A stretch of 64,000 bases of DNA from JANXQE01 sp035651635 (GTDB lineage: Bacteria > Verrucomicrobiota > Verrucomicrobiia > Limisphaerales > UBA8199). Positions 15,524 to 24,724 of this stretch are shown in pieces. The position numbers and the translations under genes are program-made. Position 1 is the first letter of the stretch, and every line of letters begins with the position of its first letter. The stretch covers positions 28,695-92,694 of the forward strand of contig DASRFK010000020.1 in assembly GCA_035651635.1 (NCBI GenBank), in the 5' to 3' direction. A model generated the notes under the pieces. That model was not told the origin of the DNA. It searched no databases and worked only from the letters and a program-made list of their open reading frames with translations.

Positions 15524-17974
15524 ATGCACCGAATTCTAATCTGGCTGGCCTGCCCGGGTCTTTGCTGGCTCGGTGTCCAGCCGGGTTGGGCACAGAATCC
15601 CGCCCGTCAGGCCGGCTACCTATATTTATCACCCGCGCCAAACGCCTCCTATGTTTCGCAGCAAACCCGCTTTGTGCTGGTCCGCTTCACCGACCTCAGC
15701 CCGGCGCAAGTGACGAACCTCGCCTCCGGGTTCGTGAGCGTGACAGGGGTGAGTTCCGGAGCTCATTCCGGCGTGGTTCATGTGGCGAGTGACAGCCGTA
15801 CGGTTATTTACCAGATGGCGACGGATTTTGCCGCCAACGAATCAGTGACCGTGTCGTTAAATCCGGGGGTGGCGTCGGGCACGACCGGCAGCGTGCAACC
15901 GTTTCAATACCAGTTCATGGTCACTGCCCCCATGCCGGGTTCGCTGCCATTAGCTGTCGCACCTGCCCGAGCCCAGCCCCCAGCCGAACCCGGGCCGCCC
16001 TTAAATGTGACGCGCCCGGCCATTACCGGCAATTCAGCGGCCGGCAAGCCTAGAGCGAAAGCGATGGTGATGGGAAATGGTGTGTCGGTCCCGAGCACAT
16101 TCCCGCAGGTGGTAATCAGCGCAAAGAAGAACCCGTCGCCTGGATATTTGTGGCTGGAAAACGCCCTCGATGGCGTGTCGCCCTATACCATGATGCTCGA
16201 CAATGACGGCCAACCCGTTTGGTACCGGACCGGCCGCATGTACGATTTCAAGATCCAGAAAAACGGGATGATCACCTGGGCCTTGTCCGACGATACCGGC
16301 TTTCCCGCCTTCGACCAGAACTTCAATTACCTCAAAACATACCTCACCACCAACGGCTACTCGACGGACAGTCACGATCTCAAAGTGCAGGCCGACGGGA
16401 CGTACTTCATGATCGGGTACCGCGACAACGTCGTGGATATGAGCAGGTACGTTCAAGGCGGCTTGCCCGGAACGATCGTGCGCGAGACGGTTGTTCAGCA
16501 GTTCACCGCCGCCAACGAACTCATTTTCCAGTGGCGCGCCTGGGATAATTACAACCTGCAGGATCTCGGGGGCAATTCCGATTTCCCGCATATGAACGGA
16601 TTGGATATTGACGTGGATGGCAATTTGCTGATTTCGGCCCGGCACCTGAGCGAGGTCACCAAAGTGGATCTCGGGTCCGGAGACATTCTGTGGCATCTGA
16701 GCGGGCCGCACAGCAGTTTCAGCTTTGCCAATGATCCCTACAACGGCACGAGCTTTCAGCATAATATTAGCGCGCTGGGCGAGGGGCATTATATGGTCTT
16801 CGACAATGGCAATACGCGCGTTTCGCCCTTTTCCAGAGCGGTCGAGTACCAGTTGGATTTGACGAACAAGGTTGCCAACCTGGTGTGGCAGTTTCGCGAT
16901 GTGCCGGACAAATACACCTATTGGCTCGGCAGTTCCCAGCGCTTACCCAGCGGCAACACGCTCATCGATTTTGTCTTGCCGCAATATCCAAAAGTCATCG
17001 AGGTCGATACCAATGGGGTCAAACAGTTTGAGCTGAGCCTGGTGCCGAGCTCCGATTCATACCGCGCCTTTCGGTTGCCATGGAACGGCGTGGTCGCCGC
17101 GCCTTACCTGATCGTCGAGCCGGAAGTGGACAACATCACGCTGGTCTTCAATAAATTTGGCGACACTAACGTCGCGTATTATCGGATTTATGCCGGTACT
17201 TCGCCGCACCCCGCGACAGTCCTGACCGAATCCTACACCACCCTGGCGCAGCTCTCGAATCTTGCCCATGGAACTAATTACTTTCGCGTCACCGCCGTCA
17301 GCCCTGACGGCTCGGAGAGCTCTTTCTCGAACGAGGAAAATGTCAACGTGAACATCATAGCGCCGGGGCAGAATATGGTGGTAAACGGCGATTTCTCACA
17401 ACAGGGCGCGGGGTGGGATTTTATTCGGAATGACACCGGCAGTGCCGGGTGGGTGATAAATAACGGGGCGAGCGAGTTCGCAATTATCAATGGGGGCGCG
17501 GGCCAAAGCAGCATCCAATTGTTGCAATCGGGCAAAACGCTAATTCAGGGCAAACAGTACATCCTGCAATTTGACGCCTGGGCCACTAGCCCGCGGTATA
17601 TCCAGGTTCAGCTTTCCCAGTCCCTGTCGCCCTTTACCGATTATAGCTTGATCACTCCTCCTTTCCTGACCCCAAACCCGGCTCACTATCGCTACGTCTT
17701 CACCATGCAAAGTGTGTCGGATTTTTCGGCCAACCTGATCTTCAACTTGGGTGGCGCGAATAGTACCGTCTATTTGCAAAATATCTCGCTGTTCAACCCG
17801 ATTCCGGGAGACCTGAACCTGGACGGACACGTCGATTATCTCGATTTGAGTTCCTTTGCCAACGGCTGGCTCAAGCAAGCGATCAACCTGCCGGCCGACT
17901 TCAACAACAGTGGCAAGGTGGACTTCAATGATTTTCAAGTCTTCGGCGCCAGTTGGCCGCCCGGAATACCCTAA
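15524..17974 (+). CDS. Secreted arylsulfotransferase-family protein with C-terminal dockerin
   Basis: An 816-residue product with signal peptide MHRILIWLACPGLCWLGVQPGWAQ. Next come an Ig-like N-terminal domain (about 30-130), the ASST-like beta-propeller region (about 180-530, with PVWYRTGRMYDFKIQKNG, GHYMVFDNGN, RLPSGNTLIDF), a fibronectin III-like domain (about 530-610, YRIYAGTSPHPATVL), and a carbohydrate-binding-like sandwich (about 620-755). A type I dockerin ends the protein (about 762-815) with two calcium loops, DLNLDGHVDYLDL and DFNNSGKVDFNDF. ASST enzymes transfer sulfate between phenols; whether this divergent protein does so is unknown. The dockerin implies docking to a partner outside the cell. 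The start is ATG 15524, 8 bp after the preceding gene. Confidence 0.85.
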   Translation: MHRILIWLACPGLCWLGVQPGWAQNPARQAGYLYLSPAPNASYVSQQTRFVLVRFTDLSPAQVTNLASGFVSVTGVSSGAHSGVVHVASDSRTVIYQMATDFAANESVTVSLNPGVASGTTGSVQPFQYQFMVTAPMPGSLPLAVAPARAQPPAEPGPPLNVTRPAITGNSAAGKPRAKAMVMGNGVSVPSTFPQVVISAKKNPSPGYLWLENALDGVSPYTMMLDNDGQPVWYRTGRMYDFKIQKNGMITWALSDDTGFPAFDQNFNYLKTYLTTNGYSTDSHDLKVQADGTYFMIGYRDNVVDMSRYVQGGLPGTIVRETVVQQFTAANELIFQWRAWDNYNLQDLGGNSDFPHMNGLDIDVDGNLLISARHLSEVTKVDLGSGDILWHLSGPHSSFSFANDPYNGTSFQHNISALGEGHYMVFDNGNTRVSPFSRAVEYQLDLTNKVANLVWQFRDVPDKYTYWLGSSQRLPSGNTLIDFVLPQYPKVIEVDTNGVKQFELSLVPSSDSYRAFRLPWNGVVAAPYLIVEPEVDNITLVFNKFGDTNVAYYRIYAGTSPHPATVLTESYTTLAQLSNLAHGTNYFRVTAVSPDGSESSFSNEENVNVNIIAPGQNMVVNGDFSQQGAGWDFIRNDTGSAGWVINNGASEFAIINGGAGQSSIQLLQSGKTLIQGKQYILQFDAWATSPRYIQVQLSQSLSPFTDYSLITPPFLTPNPAHYRYVFTMQSVSDFSANLIFNLGGANSTVYLQNISLFNPIPGDLNLDGHVDYLDLSSFANGWLKQAINLPADFNNSGKVDFNDFQVFGASWPPGIP

Positions 17975-18025
17975 GCAGTCTGACCACTAAGCCACTCAAC
18001 CGTGACACCTCTGTGTAACCCGCTG

Positions 18026-20446
18026 ATGAAATCCATTACCGCGTTGCTTCTGTTATTGTGCCTGGACCGTTTTCACGCTTCGGCACAGTTGCCGCAAAAT
18101 TTCCCCACCATGACGGTGACGACGAATTACGCACCGGCCGTGAGCGACGGCTATATCTTCCAGGCGGTCAATTTACCCACGCCGGGGGTGGGCTATTACG
18201 CGATGATTGTGGGCACCGATGGCAGCCCGGTCTGGTACACCGAACTGACCAATGCCTGCTGGGATTTTAAAGTCTTGCCGAACGGTTATTTGCATTACGC
18301 TCAGCAGATTCACGCCTTGGCCTACACCGGCGGCGGCGACGTCGTGCATCAGATCCTCGATGACAATCATTATCCGGTGGAATCCATCCAGGCCGGCAAT
18401 GGGTACGTCGCCGAAGGGCACGAATTCCAGATGCTGCCCAACGGTCATGTGCTGCTGATCGGCTACTACCTGACTCAGGTTGACATGAGCCAGGTGGTTT
18501 CCAATGGAAACCCCGCCGCTCAGGTGTCCGGGGCCATCCTCCAGGAATTGGATGCCCAGCGGAATGTGGTCTGGCAGTGGCGCTTTTGGGATCATTATCC
18601 GTTCACCAGTCAATGGGTCAACTCGACCGCGGCGGTCATTTCGGAATTCCATGTGAACTGCGTCTTCCTCGACAATGATGGAAACCTCGTGGTGAGCACG
18701 CCTGATTGGGTGAAAAAAATTAATCGTCAGACCGGCGACATTATGTGGCATTTGGGCGGCATCGAAAACCAGTTTACCTTTGTTGGCGTTTCTCAGGCAC
18801 AAGGGATCAGCGATTTCGCTAGCCACGACATCAACCGCCTGGCCAATGGTGATGTGCTGCTTTACAACAATAGCAAATTTGGGCAGCCCGGCAGCAGTTC
18901 GAGCGCCAAAGAGTATTCCCTCGATGAAACCAACAAGGTCGCCACATTTGTTTGGGAATATCGGCCGAACCCCGGCATCCCCGGGCCATTTCAAGGCAGT
19001 GCCCAGCGCCTAACAAACGGTAATACTTTTATCGGTTGGGGTGGGCTGCCCGGTGTCACTCCGGTGGCATGCACTGAGGTGTCGGGGACCAACGTGGTGT
19101 TCCAGATGAAGTTCGACAACACCAATGTCGTCAGCTATCGCTCCTTTAAATTCGCGTATCCTCCTTCGAGTGAGGCGCAAGTTTTTTCCCTAAAAGAAGT
19201 GAGCGCCGGAAACAGTTATAGCTTTGACGGCGCCGGAGTGTCCCTTTCGGTTTCATCGGGCGGCGGTGGCTACAACATCCTCAATCTGACGCGCGAGCAT
19301 TACGCGCCGGTTTATCCCCTGTTTCAGGGAACGGCGCCGCGCGTCCTGCCGTTGCGCTTGAGTCTCAGCCAAAGCTCCATCCAAACGCTCAACGCCACGT
19401 TCAATATTGACGCTCAAAGTCTCGCCTACTCGCAACCCACCAATTTGACGGTTTATTACCGCCCCACCACCGGACTCGGTTTATTTGCCCCTCAACCCAC
19501 GACCTTTAATCCGATCACGCAACAAGTGAGCGTGGAGCTTGCCTTAAGCGGCGGCGGCAGCGATATGGGGGAACTCATCTTCGGTTACCCGGATTTGGCG
19601 GACGTGCCGTACCCTCCGTTGCTGGATCAGGTGGAGAATTACCCGGGAATCCAGTTTTTTAACGTGGTGGCGCCACCGCTGGCCCAATTGCCGGTCACAA
19701 ATTCCGTGAACCAGGATTTGCCGGTTTGGCTTTCGTGGTCGCCTAAAGGTTTTGCGAGGTACTACCAGGTCCAGATCTCAACCAACCAGGATTTTGCGAC
19801 CGCTCTGGTTTCGGTGGCCTACCAGGCCGACGCTTTGTACGTCTACAGCAACGCTCTGCCGGGCACGACTTACTTTTACCGGGTCAAAACCGTCAATGAC
19901 GGCGGCAGCAGTGCCTGGTCAACCGGGGCTTTCCAAACCGTGCCGCCTTCGATTGCGATAAAGTTTCCCAACGGTGGAGAAGCGCTGCGGCGCGGCCTTT
20001 CCTATTTCGTGCGTTGGAACGATAACCTGTCCGCCAATGTCAATATCACTTTGTACAAGAGCGGCACCCTCATCAAAAGCATCGCCACCAATGCGCCAGG
20101 GAACGGGGCCGCCCAATGGCAGGTCGGATTTGATCTGGCACCTGGCAGCGATTACTCGATCCAAATCAGCAGCGTGACTGATGCTACGCTCACCGTCGCC
20201 AGCGCCTCCGCTTTCAGCATCGTCGACGCCCCTTCGATTGTGTCCAATTCTGTATCTCGCCTGGTGGATGGCCGGGTCCAATTCTCGGTCGCGGCTCCCG
20301 GCGCTCAGCAGCTCTCTGTCCTGGGCTCCTCTGATTTGTCGACCTGGCAATTGCTGCAGAGCATTCCTGTGGTGAACGGCCAGGCCGTGTACATCGATAA
20401 CGCCCCGTCCGGGACAAGCCGTTTCTTCCGCCTGCGCGTGCCGTGA
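18026..20446 (+). CDS. Second secreted arylsulfotransferase-family protein, no dockerin
   Basis: An 806-residue product beginning MKSITALLLLLCLDRFHASAQ, a clear signal peptide. It shares the ASST-like propeller with its neighbour: GSPVWYTELTNACWDFKVLPNG, EGHEFQMLPNGHVLLIGY, DIMWHLGG, NGDVLLYNN and QRLTNGNTFIGWGG. After it come a beta-rich module (about 395-530), a fibronectin III-like domain (about 555-635), and a Ser-Thr-rich-anchored/Kre9-type domain (about 640-735, FPNGGEALRRGLSYFVRWND). It ends with the terminal SD-like domain FFRLRVP. It lies 51 bp after the dockerin-bearing paralogue, so the two probably arose by duplication and share a transcript. ATG 18026 is preferred over a GTG 24 bp upstream because it gives a normal signal peptide. 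Confidence 0.87.
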   Translation: MKSITALLLLLCLDRFHASAQLPQNFPTMTVTTNYAPAVSDGYIFQAVNLPTPGVGYYAMIVGTDGSPVWYTELTNACWDFKVLPNGYLHYAQQIHALAYTGGGDVVHQILDDNHYPVESIQAGNGYVAEGHEFQMLPNGHVLLIGYYLTQVDMSQVVSNGNPAAQVSGAILQELDAQRNVVWQWRFWDHYPFTSQWVNSTAAVISEFHVNCVFLDNDGNLVVSTPDWVKKINRQTGDIMWHLGGIENQFTFVGVSQAQGISDFASHDINRLANGDVLLYNNSKFGQPGSSSSAKEYSLDETNKVATFVWEYRPNPGIPGPFQGSAQRLTNGNTFIGWGGLPGVTPVACTEVSGTNVVFQMKFDNTNVVSYRSFKFAYPPSSEAQVFSLKEVSAGNSYSFDGAGVSLSVSSGGGGYNILNLTREHYAPVYPLFQGTAPRVLPLRLSLSQSSIQTLNATFNIDAQSLAYSQPTNLTVYYRPTTGLGLFAPQPTTFNPITQQVSVELALSGGGSDMGELIFGYPDLADVPYPPLLDQVENYPGIQFFNVVAPPLAQLPVTNSVNQDLPVWLSWSPKGFARYYQVQISTNQDFATALVSVAYQADALYVYSNALPGTTYFYRVKTVNDGGSSAWSTGAFQTVPPSIAIKFPNGGEALRRGLSYFVRWNDNLSANVNITLYKSGTLIKSIATNAPGNGAAQWQVGFDLAPGSDYSIQISSVTDATLTVASASAFSIVDAPSIVSNSVSRLVDGRVQFSVAAPGAQQLSVLGSSDLSTWQLLQSIPVVNGQAVYIDNAPSGTSRFFRLRVP

Positions 20447-20460
20447 CCGCCGGACGGCGC

Positions 20461-20477
20461 GCGGATTTTTAATCCGC
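20461..20477 (+). terminator. Perfect short hairpin after the arylsulfotransferase pair
   Basis: GCGGATT and AATCCGC pair perfectly around TTT, starting 14 bp after the stop codon. A second small hairpin (ATCCGCGAAGCGGA) follows at once. No uridine tract follows, so this is a candidate 3' end structure rather than a standard intrinsic terminator. Confidence 0.3.
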
Positions 20478-20515
20478 AGAGATCCGCGAAGCGGAGATTA
20501 CCCCGCGCTCGTGAT

Positions 20516-20601
20516 GGGGGCGGGACGTCACGTTCCCGGGGCTTCCGAAACCGGTGCGGGATTTTCCGGGGACGAGACGTCTGACGAGACGTCCCCACCC
20601 C
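20516..20601. repeat. Inverted-repeat element, family D (GACGTCTCGTCCCC arms), copy 1
   Basis: The left arm GGGGGCGGGACGTCACGTTC (20516 onward) and right arm GACGAGACGTCCCCACCCC (ending 20601) are imperfect inverted repeats; the right arm is preceded by a second GGGGACGAGACGTC unit. The same arm sequence bounds the longer element at 60337-60528. It lies 136 bp before the oxidoreductase gene, in the only intergenic space of that region. Confidence 0.6.
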
Positions 20602-20737
20602 TTTTCAAAGGAAAGCTTAGCGTTCGCGCATCGACCGTGTCGCGCGATTTGGAGCTGCCATGGCAGCAGGAGCTTCAATCTGAGAATCGCAAATTTAGCC
20701 TTTTCCAAATTCGTTAGGCGGTCCATCGTGCTGCGGT

Positions 20738-22240
20738 ATGACCCGTATTTCCCGCCGAATATTTCTCAAGAGCTCGCTTGCGACCGGCGTCACTTTAGCC
20801 ATGCCCAAGATCCTGCTTGGCGCCAGCCGTGACGTTAAAGGACCCAACGAACAAATCCGTGTGGCCGTTCTGGGCCTCGGGTCCACCACTGCCGTGGGCG
20901 GGGTCGGCGGACGCGGTCATCAATTGATTCCGCGGTTGCGGGAGGTTCCGGGTGTCAAAATTGTGGCGCTGTGCGACGTGGACTATTCATTCATCGACCG
21001 CGAGCAAAAGCCGTTCAAAGATCGCGGAGAAGAGGTGGCGACGTATTCGGACTTGCGCCGCGTCTTCGACGACAAATCCGTCGATGCGGTGGTCGTCGCT
21101 TTGCCCAATCACTGGCACGCATTGGCTACGATTTGGGCGTGTCAGGCCGGAAAAGATGTCTACGTTGAGAAGCCCTTTTCATACAACCTGTGGGAAGGCC
21201 AGCAAATGGTGGCGGCGGCCCGCAAGTACGACCGCATCGTGCAAGTGGGCACCCAAAATCGTTCGAGCACACTTTTGCGTCAGACGTTTGAGTCGCTTCG
21301 TGGCGGTGAACTCGGCGCGATTCGTTATGCGCACGCCCTGGTTTACCGGCCTCGCAGCGGCATTGGCAAAGTAACCGCCCCAACTGCAGTGCCGGACAGT
21401 ATCGACTACGATCTATGGTGCGGCCCGGCTCCGAAAGGGCCGCTCATGCGCAGACAATTGCACTACGAATGGCATTGGTTTTGGGCGACGGGCAACGGTG
21501 AGATGGGCAATAACGGGATCCATGTCATTGATCTCTGCCGCTGGGCTTTGGGACAGGACGCTTTGCCGTCGCGGACGCTGAGCATTGGCGGACGGTTTGG
21601 GTTTGATGATTGCGGGGAAACGGCGAATACGCAAATCGCGCTGTTTGATTATCAGCCCGCTCCCTTGATTTGCGAGATTCGCAACGTGAGCGTCGCCGGT
21701 GGTTCGGACGCAATCGGCAAATTTCGCAACCTGAAAAGCGGGATCGTTATTGATTGCGAAGGCGGATATTTTGCGGGAGACGCTTCGGGCGGAGGGCTGT
21801 TCGATAAAGGAGGCAAGAAGATCAAAGATCTTGCTGACCAAGGAGAGTTCAGCCGTTTGGAAACCGCACATCTGGGACACTTCATCGCCGCTGTCCGGAG
21901 CCGAAAGACTGAGGACTTGGCGGCGCCCGCGCCCGTTGGGTACGCCTCAACGGGTTGCTGTCACCTGGCCAATGTATCTCATCGGCTTGGCAAGCAGGCC
22001 TCTCCCGATGCGATCGCAGCCACCATTCAATCGAGCAGCGAACTGGCGGACGCCTTTGAGCGTTGCCGTGGTTATCTGCGCGAGAATCGTGTTGATCTAA
22101 GCATGACGCCAGCCACGCTGGGGCCTTGGGTTAATTATGATCCCAAACAAGACCGGTTTGTGGGTGAGTTTGCCGACGCCGCAACCAAATTATCCCGGCG
22201 CGCATACCGCAAGCCCTTCGTCGTGCCCCACCTCGTCTGA
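20738..22240 (+). CDS. Tat-exported Gfo/Idh/MocA family oxidoreductase
   Basis: A 500-residue protein with a twin-arginine signal (SRRIFLKSSLATGVTLAMP). The NAD(P)-binding Rossmann domain follows (about 45-170), including a divergent glycine-rich GGVGGRGHQLIPRL, VALCDVDY and the EKP motif DVYVEKPFSYN that carries the conserved catalytic-region lysine. The C-terminal substrate domain contains GNGEMGNNGIHVIDLCRWAL. Family members oxidise or reduce sugars and related polyols, and Tat-exported forms are expanded in this phylum and in Planctomycetes. The substrate cannot be read from sequence. The VWA gene begins 10 bp after the stop, giving a likely two-gene operon. Confidence 0.92.
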   Translation: MTRISRRIFLKSSLATGVTLAMPKILLGASRDVKGPNEQIRVAVLGLGSTTAVGGVGGRGHQLIPRLREVPGVKIVALCDVDYSFIDREQKPFKDRGEEVATYSDLRRVFDDKSVDAVVVALPNHWHALATIWACQAGKDVYVEKPFSYNLWEGQQMVAAARKYDRIVQVGTQNRSSTLLRQTFESLRGGELGAIRYAHALVYRPRSGIGKVTAPTAVPDSIDYDLWCGPAPKGPLMRRQLHYEWHWFWATGNGEMGNNGIHVIDLCRWALGQDALPSRTLSIGGRFGFDDCGETANTQIALFDYQPAPLICEIRNVSVAGGSDAIGKFRNLKSGIVIDCEGGYFAGDASGGGLFDKGGKKIKDLADQGEFSRLETAHLGHFIAAVRSRKTEDLAAPAPVGYASTGCCHLANVSHRLGKQASPDAIAATIQSSSELADAFERCRGYLRENRVDLSMTPATLGPWVNYDPKQDRFVGEFADAATKLSRRAYRKPFVVPHLV

Positions 22241-22250
22241 CGCCACTTTT

Positions 22251-23621
22251 ATGAAAATCACCGGGTTCCTGGATTACGAAGTTATTCTTGCCAATCGTTC
22301 GCAGCCGGTTCATTTCGCCTTGCGCTTCGAGGCCCCCCATCAAGGCGGGCAGCGAGCGCGTCCGGCGGCCTTTTGCATTGTGTTGGACCGCAGCGGGTCG
22401 ATGGAAGGCCCGCCGCTGATGAAAGCCAAGCAGGCCGCCCTGCTGGCCGTGCGCAATCTTCGACCGGAAGATCATTTCAGCCTCATCAGTTTTGACGACG
22501 AAGCGATCGTTCAGATTCCCAGCCAACCCGCTACCCAGAGGGAGGCCTTTGCTCGATCGATCCAAGCGATTGAATCGCGCGGAGCGACGAATTTGACCGC
22601 CGGCTGGATGCTCGGGCGCGATGAGCTCAAGAAAGCCGCCGAAGGTGTTTCCCGGCGTCTTTTGCTGTTGAGCGATGGTTTGTTGAATCGCGGCATAGTC
22701 GATCCCGCAGCGGTGCGCCAAGTAGCTGTCGATGGTTTGGAAAAGCAACAGGTGCGCACTTCCTGCCTCGGTTTCGGCGCCAAATACAACGAGGATTTGT
22801 TGACCGTGCTCGCTCAAGCCACCGGCGGGCAGTTTTATGACGCCGATTCTCCGGAGAAATTCCCGGCGATCTTTGAAGCGGAATTGGACGGGCTGCAGAA
22901 GATAACGGTCCAGAACTTGCGGGTGCGCTTGCGCAAACTGGACTTCTGCGAGTCGCTCCAGCCGCTGGGCACTTATCCCGAGGTGCAACGCTCCGAGGGT
23001 TGGACGGAATTCAGTCTGGGCGACCTGATCAGCGACGAGCAACGGATCGCGTGCTTTACGCTCAACGTGCTGCCGCTGCCTTGGCTGGAGGGAAAACCGG
23101 TCGTAAGCCTTGAAGGCGAGCGACTCCTCGAGGTCGAAGTGCTCTATGACGAGATTTCCGAAACCGAGATTTCATCCCACACGTACAATCAGGTGGTCCG
23201 AATCCAGGCGACGCAAAATCCCAATGAAGTGCGCCAAAAGACGGAAGTTATTCCCTGGGTCGCGATGCAACTGGCCGGTAAAGTCATGGACGATGTGACT
23301 CGCCGGATGGACGGCGGCAATTGGGTGGATGCCCTGACGGCGCTTCAATCGGTCATTGATTCACTGAAAGCTTACGGCGCCAACGCGCCGGTGGGTGAAG
23401 CTATCCAGCAATTGGAAGCAATGCAGCGCCGGATCCAGGCCGGCGATTGGTCGCTGCGGGAGCGGAAGCTAAGCAAATACCGGAGCCACAGTTATCGGCG
23501 GATGAGTTCCAAGGAATTCTGGAGCGGCAGCGAACCCGCACCGGGATTCAAACAACCGCCGCCGCCTCCCCCGATCCCTCCGACGTCTTCCGGTCCGCCG
23601 CCGCCGCCACCGATCGCGTGA
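22251..23621 (+). CDS. VWA-domain protein with proline-rich C-terminus
   Basis: A 456-residue protein beginning MKITGFLDYEVILANRS. The VWA domain (about 35-225) has the MIDAS metal site LDRSGSM and the supporting threonine in GATNLTAGW; the Gly-Ala-Lys-Tyr region GFGAKYNEDLL is typical of the YfbK/chloride-channel-like subgroup. A helical C-terminal domain (about 320-425) leads to a proline-rich tail with runs of PPPPPP. There is no signal peptide or membrane helix, so the protein is probably cytoplasmic and may bind a partner through its metal site or tail. ATG 22251 is chosen because upstream codons overlap the oxidoreductase gene. Exact role unknown. Confidence 0.9.
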   Translation: MKITGFLDYEVILANRSQPVHFALRFEAPHQGGQRARPAAFCIVLDRSGSMEGPPLMKAKQAALLAVRNLRPEDHFSLISFDDEAIVQIPSQPATQREAFARSIQAIESRGATNLTAGWMLGRDELKKAAEGVSRRLLLLSDGLLNRGIVDPAAVRQVAVDGLEKQQVRTSCLGFGAKYNEDLLTVLAQATGGQFYDADSPEKFPAIFEAELDGLQKITVQNLRVRLRKLDFCESLQPLGTYPEVQRSEGWTEFSLGDLISDEQRIACFTLNVLPLPWLEGKPVVSLEGERLLEVEVLYDEISETEISSHTYNQVVRIQATQNPNEVRQKTEVIPWVAMQLAGKVMDDVTRRMDGGNWVDALTALQSVIDSLKAYGANAPVGEAIQQLEAMQRRIQAGDWSLRERKLSKYRSHSYRRMSSKEFWSGSEPAPGFKQPPPPPPIPPTSSGPPPPPPIA

Positions 23622-23660
23622 TTGAGGACTTCGACCGGTGATGGAAGGCAGCCACTCAAG

Positions 23661-24704
23661 TTAAGCGCTTGGTGCCGTAGGGGCCTGGGCGGCCAATTCC
23701 TCCACCCTCTTTTCGAGTTCGCGCGTGCGGCGGAGCAGGTCGGGCAGTTGTTGCAGCGCGATGATCTGGCGCTTGGCTTGCCGGTCTGGAGCCGCTGGGA
23801 CGCCCAGCACGCGACCCCCTTTCGGCACGTTGCGCATCACGCCCGACTTAGCCCCTACTACGACTCGGTCGCCGAGTTCCAGGTGGTCGGCAATCCCTGA
23901 TTGCGAAGCCACCACGACGTAGTCTCCCAGATGTGTGCTGCCCGCGAAACCGACTTGGCCCATAATCAGGCAATGACGGCCAATCACCACGTTGTGAGCA
24001 ACATGGACCAGGTTATCGATCTTAGTGCCCTGGCCGATAATAGTGGAACCGAGTGTGCCGCGGTCAATGGCGGCGTTCGCGCCGATCTCGACATCGTCCT
24101 GGATAAGTACATTTCCTAGCTGAAGGACTTTCCGGTGGTGGCCTTCGTCAAGGACGTAGCCAAACCCGTCCGAGCCGATCACAGTTCCGGCGTGGACCGT
24201 GATGCGGTGGCCGAGCTGTGTCCGGCCGTACAGAACGACATTAGGGAAAAGGCAGACATCATCGCCAAGAAGACAATCGGCCCGAAGGTCGTTGCCACCC
24301 ATGAGGACCGAGCGCGCGCCGACCTGCACGCGTTCCCCCAAAACACAGTTCGGCCCAATATGTGCCGTCGGATCGATCCGGGCCGACTCGGCAATCACGG
24401 CGCTGGGATGAACGCCGCTCGGATGCGCCTCCGGCGGGAAGAACAAAGGCAACACCCTGGCCAGGGCTACCCGGGCATTGGCCACGCGGATGAGAACTTT
24501 GCTCGAGGAGGCGAAGGGTTCGGAAACCAGGACCGCAGCAGCCTGGCTCCGTTCGGCGGCGGCAAAGTAAGCTGCGTTTTCGGCGAAAGTGAGTTCGCCG
24601 GGTCTGGCGCGGTCGGCGGGTGCCAGACCCGTGACTCGAACTGAGGCGTCGCCGACGATCTCCCCGTTCAGGCGTTCGGCAATTTGAGCAATGGTAAAAG
24701 ACAT
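23661..24704 (-). CDS. lpxD: UDP-3-O-acylglucosamine N-acyltransferase
   Basis: A 347-residue protein for the third step of lipid A synthesis. The N-terminal uridine-binding domain (about 1-100, TFAENAAYF) is followed by a left-handed beta-helix of hexapeptide repeats. The catalytic histidine lies in HVAHNVVIG, next to the conserved GQVGFAGSTHLGDYV. A C-terminal helix (LPDLLRRTRELEKRVEEL) completes the trimer fold. The frame is open far upstream, but the family start is MSFTIAQIAERL at ATG 24704, which has no Shine-Dalgarno sequence. The gene follows a desaturase by 20 bp, hinting at a shared lipid-related operon. It shows that the organism makes lipid A. Confidence 0.96.
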   Translation of the reverse strand: MSFTIAQIAERLNGEIVGDASVRVTGLAPADRARPGELTFAENAAYFAAAERSQAAAVLVSEPFASSSKVLIRVANARVALARVLPLFFPPEAHPSGVHPSAVIAESARIDPTAHIGPNCVLGERVQVGARSVLMGGNDLRADCLLGDDVCLFPNVVLYGRTQLGHRITVHAGTVIGSDGFGYVLDEGHHRKVLQLGNVLIQDDVEIGANAAIDRGTLGSTIIGQGTKIDNLVHVAHNVVIGRHCLIMGQVGFAGSTHLGDYVVVASQSGIADHLELGDRVVVGAKSGVMRNVPKGGRVLGVPAAPDRQAKRQIIALQQLPDLLRRTRELEKRVEELAAQAPTAPSA

Positions 24705-24724
24705 AAAACTGGGAGGTTGAATCG

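Noticed and set aside
15904..18994. Minus-strand frames across the arylsulfotransferase genes
   Set aside because: They overlap strongly supported genes with signal peptides and domains on the plus strand.
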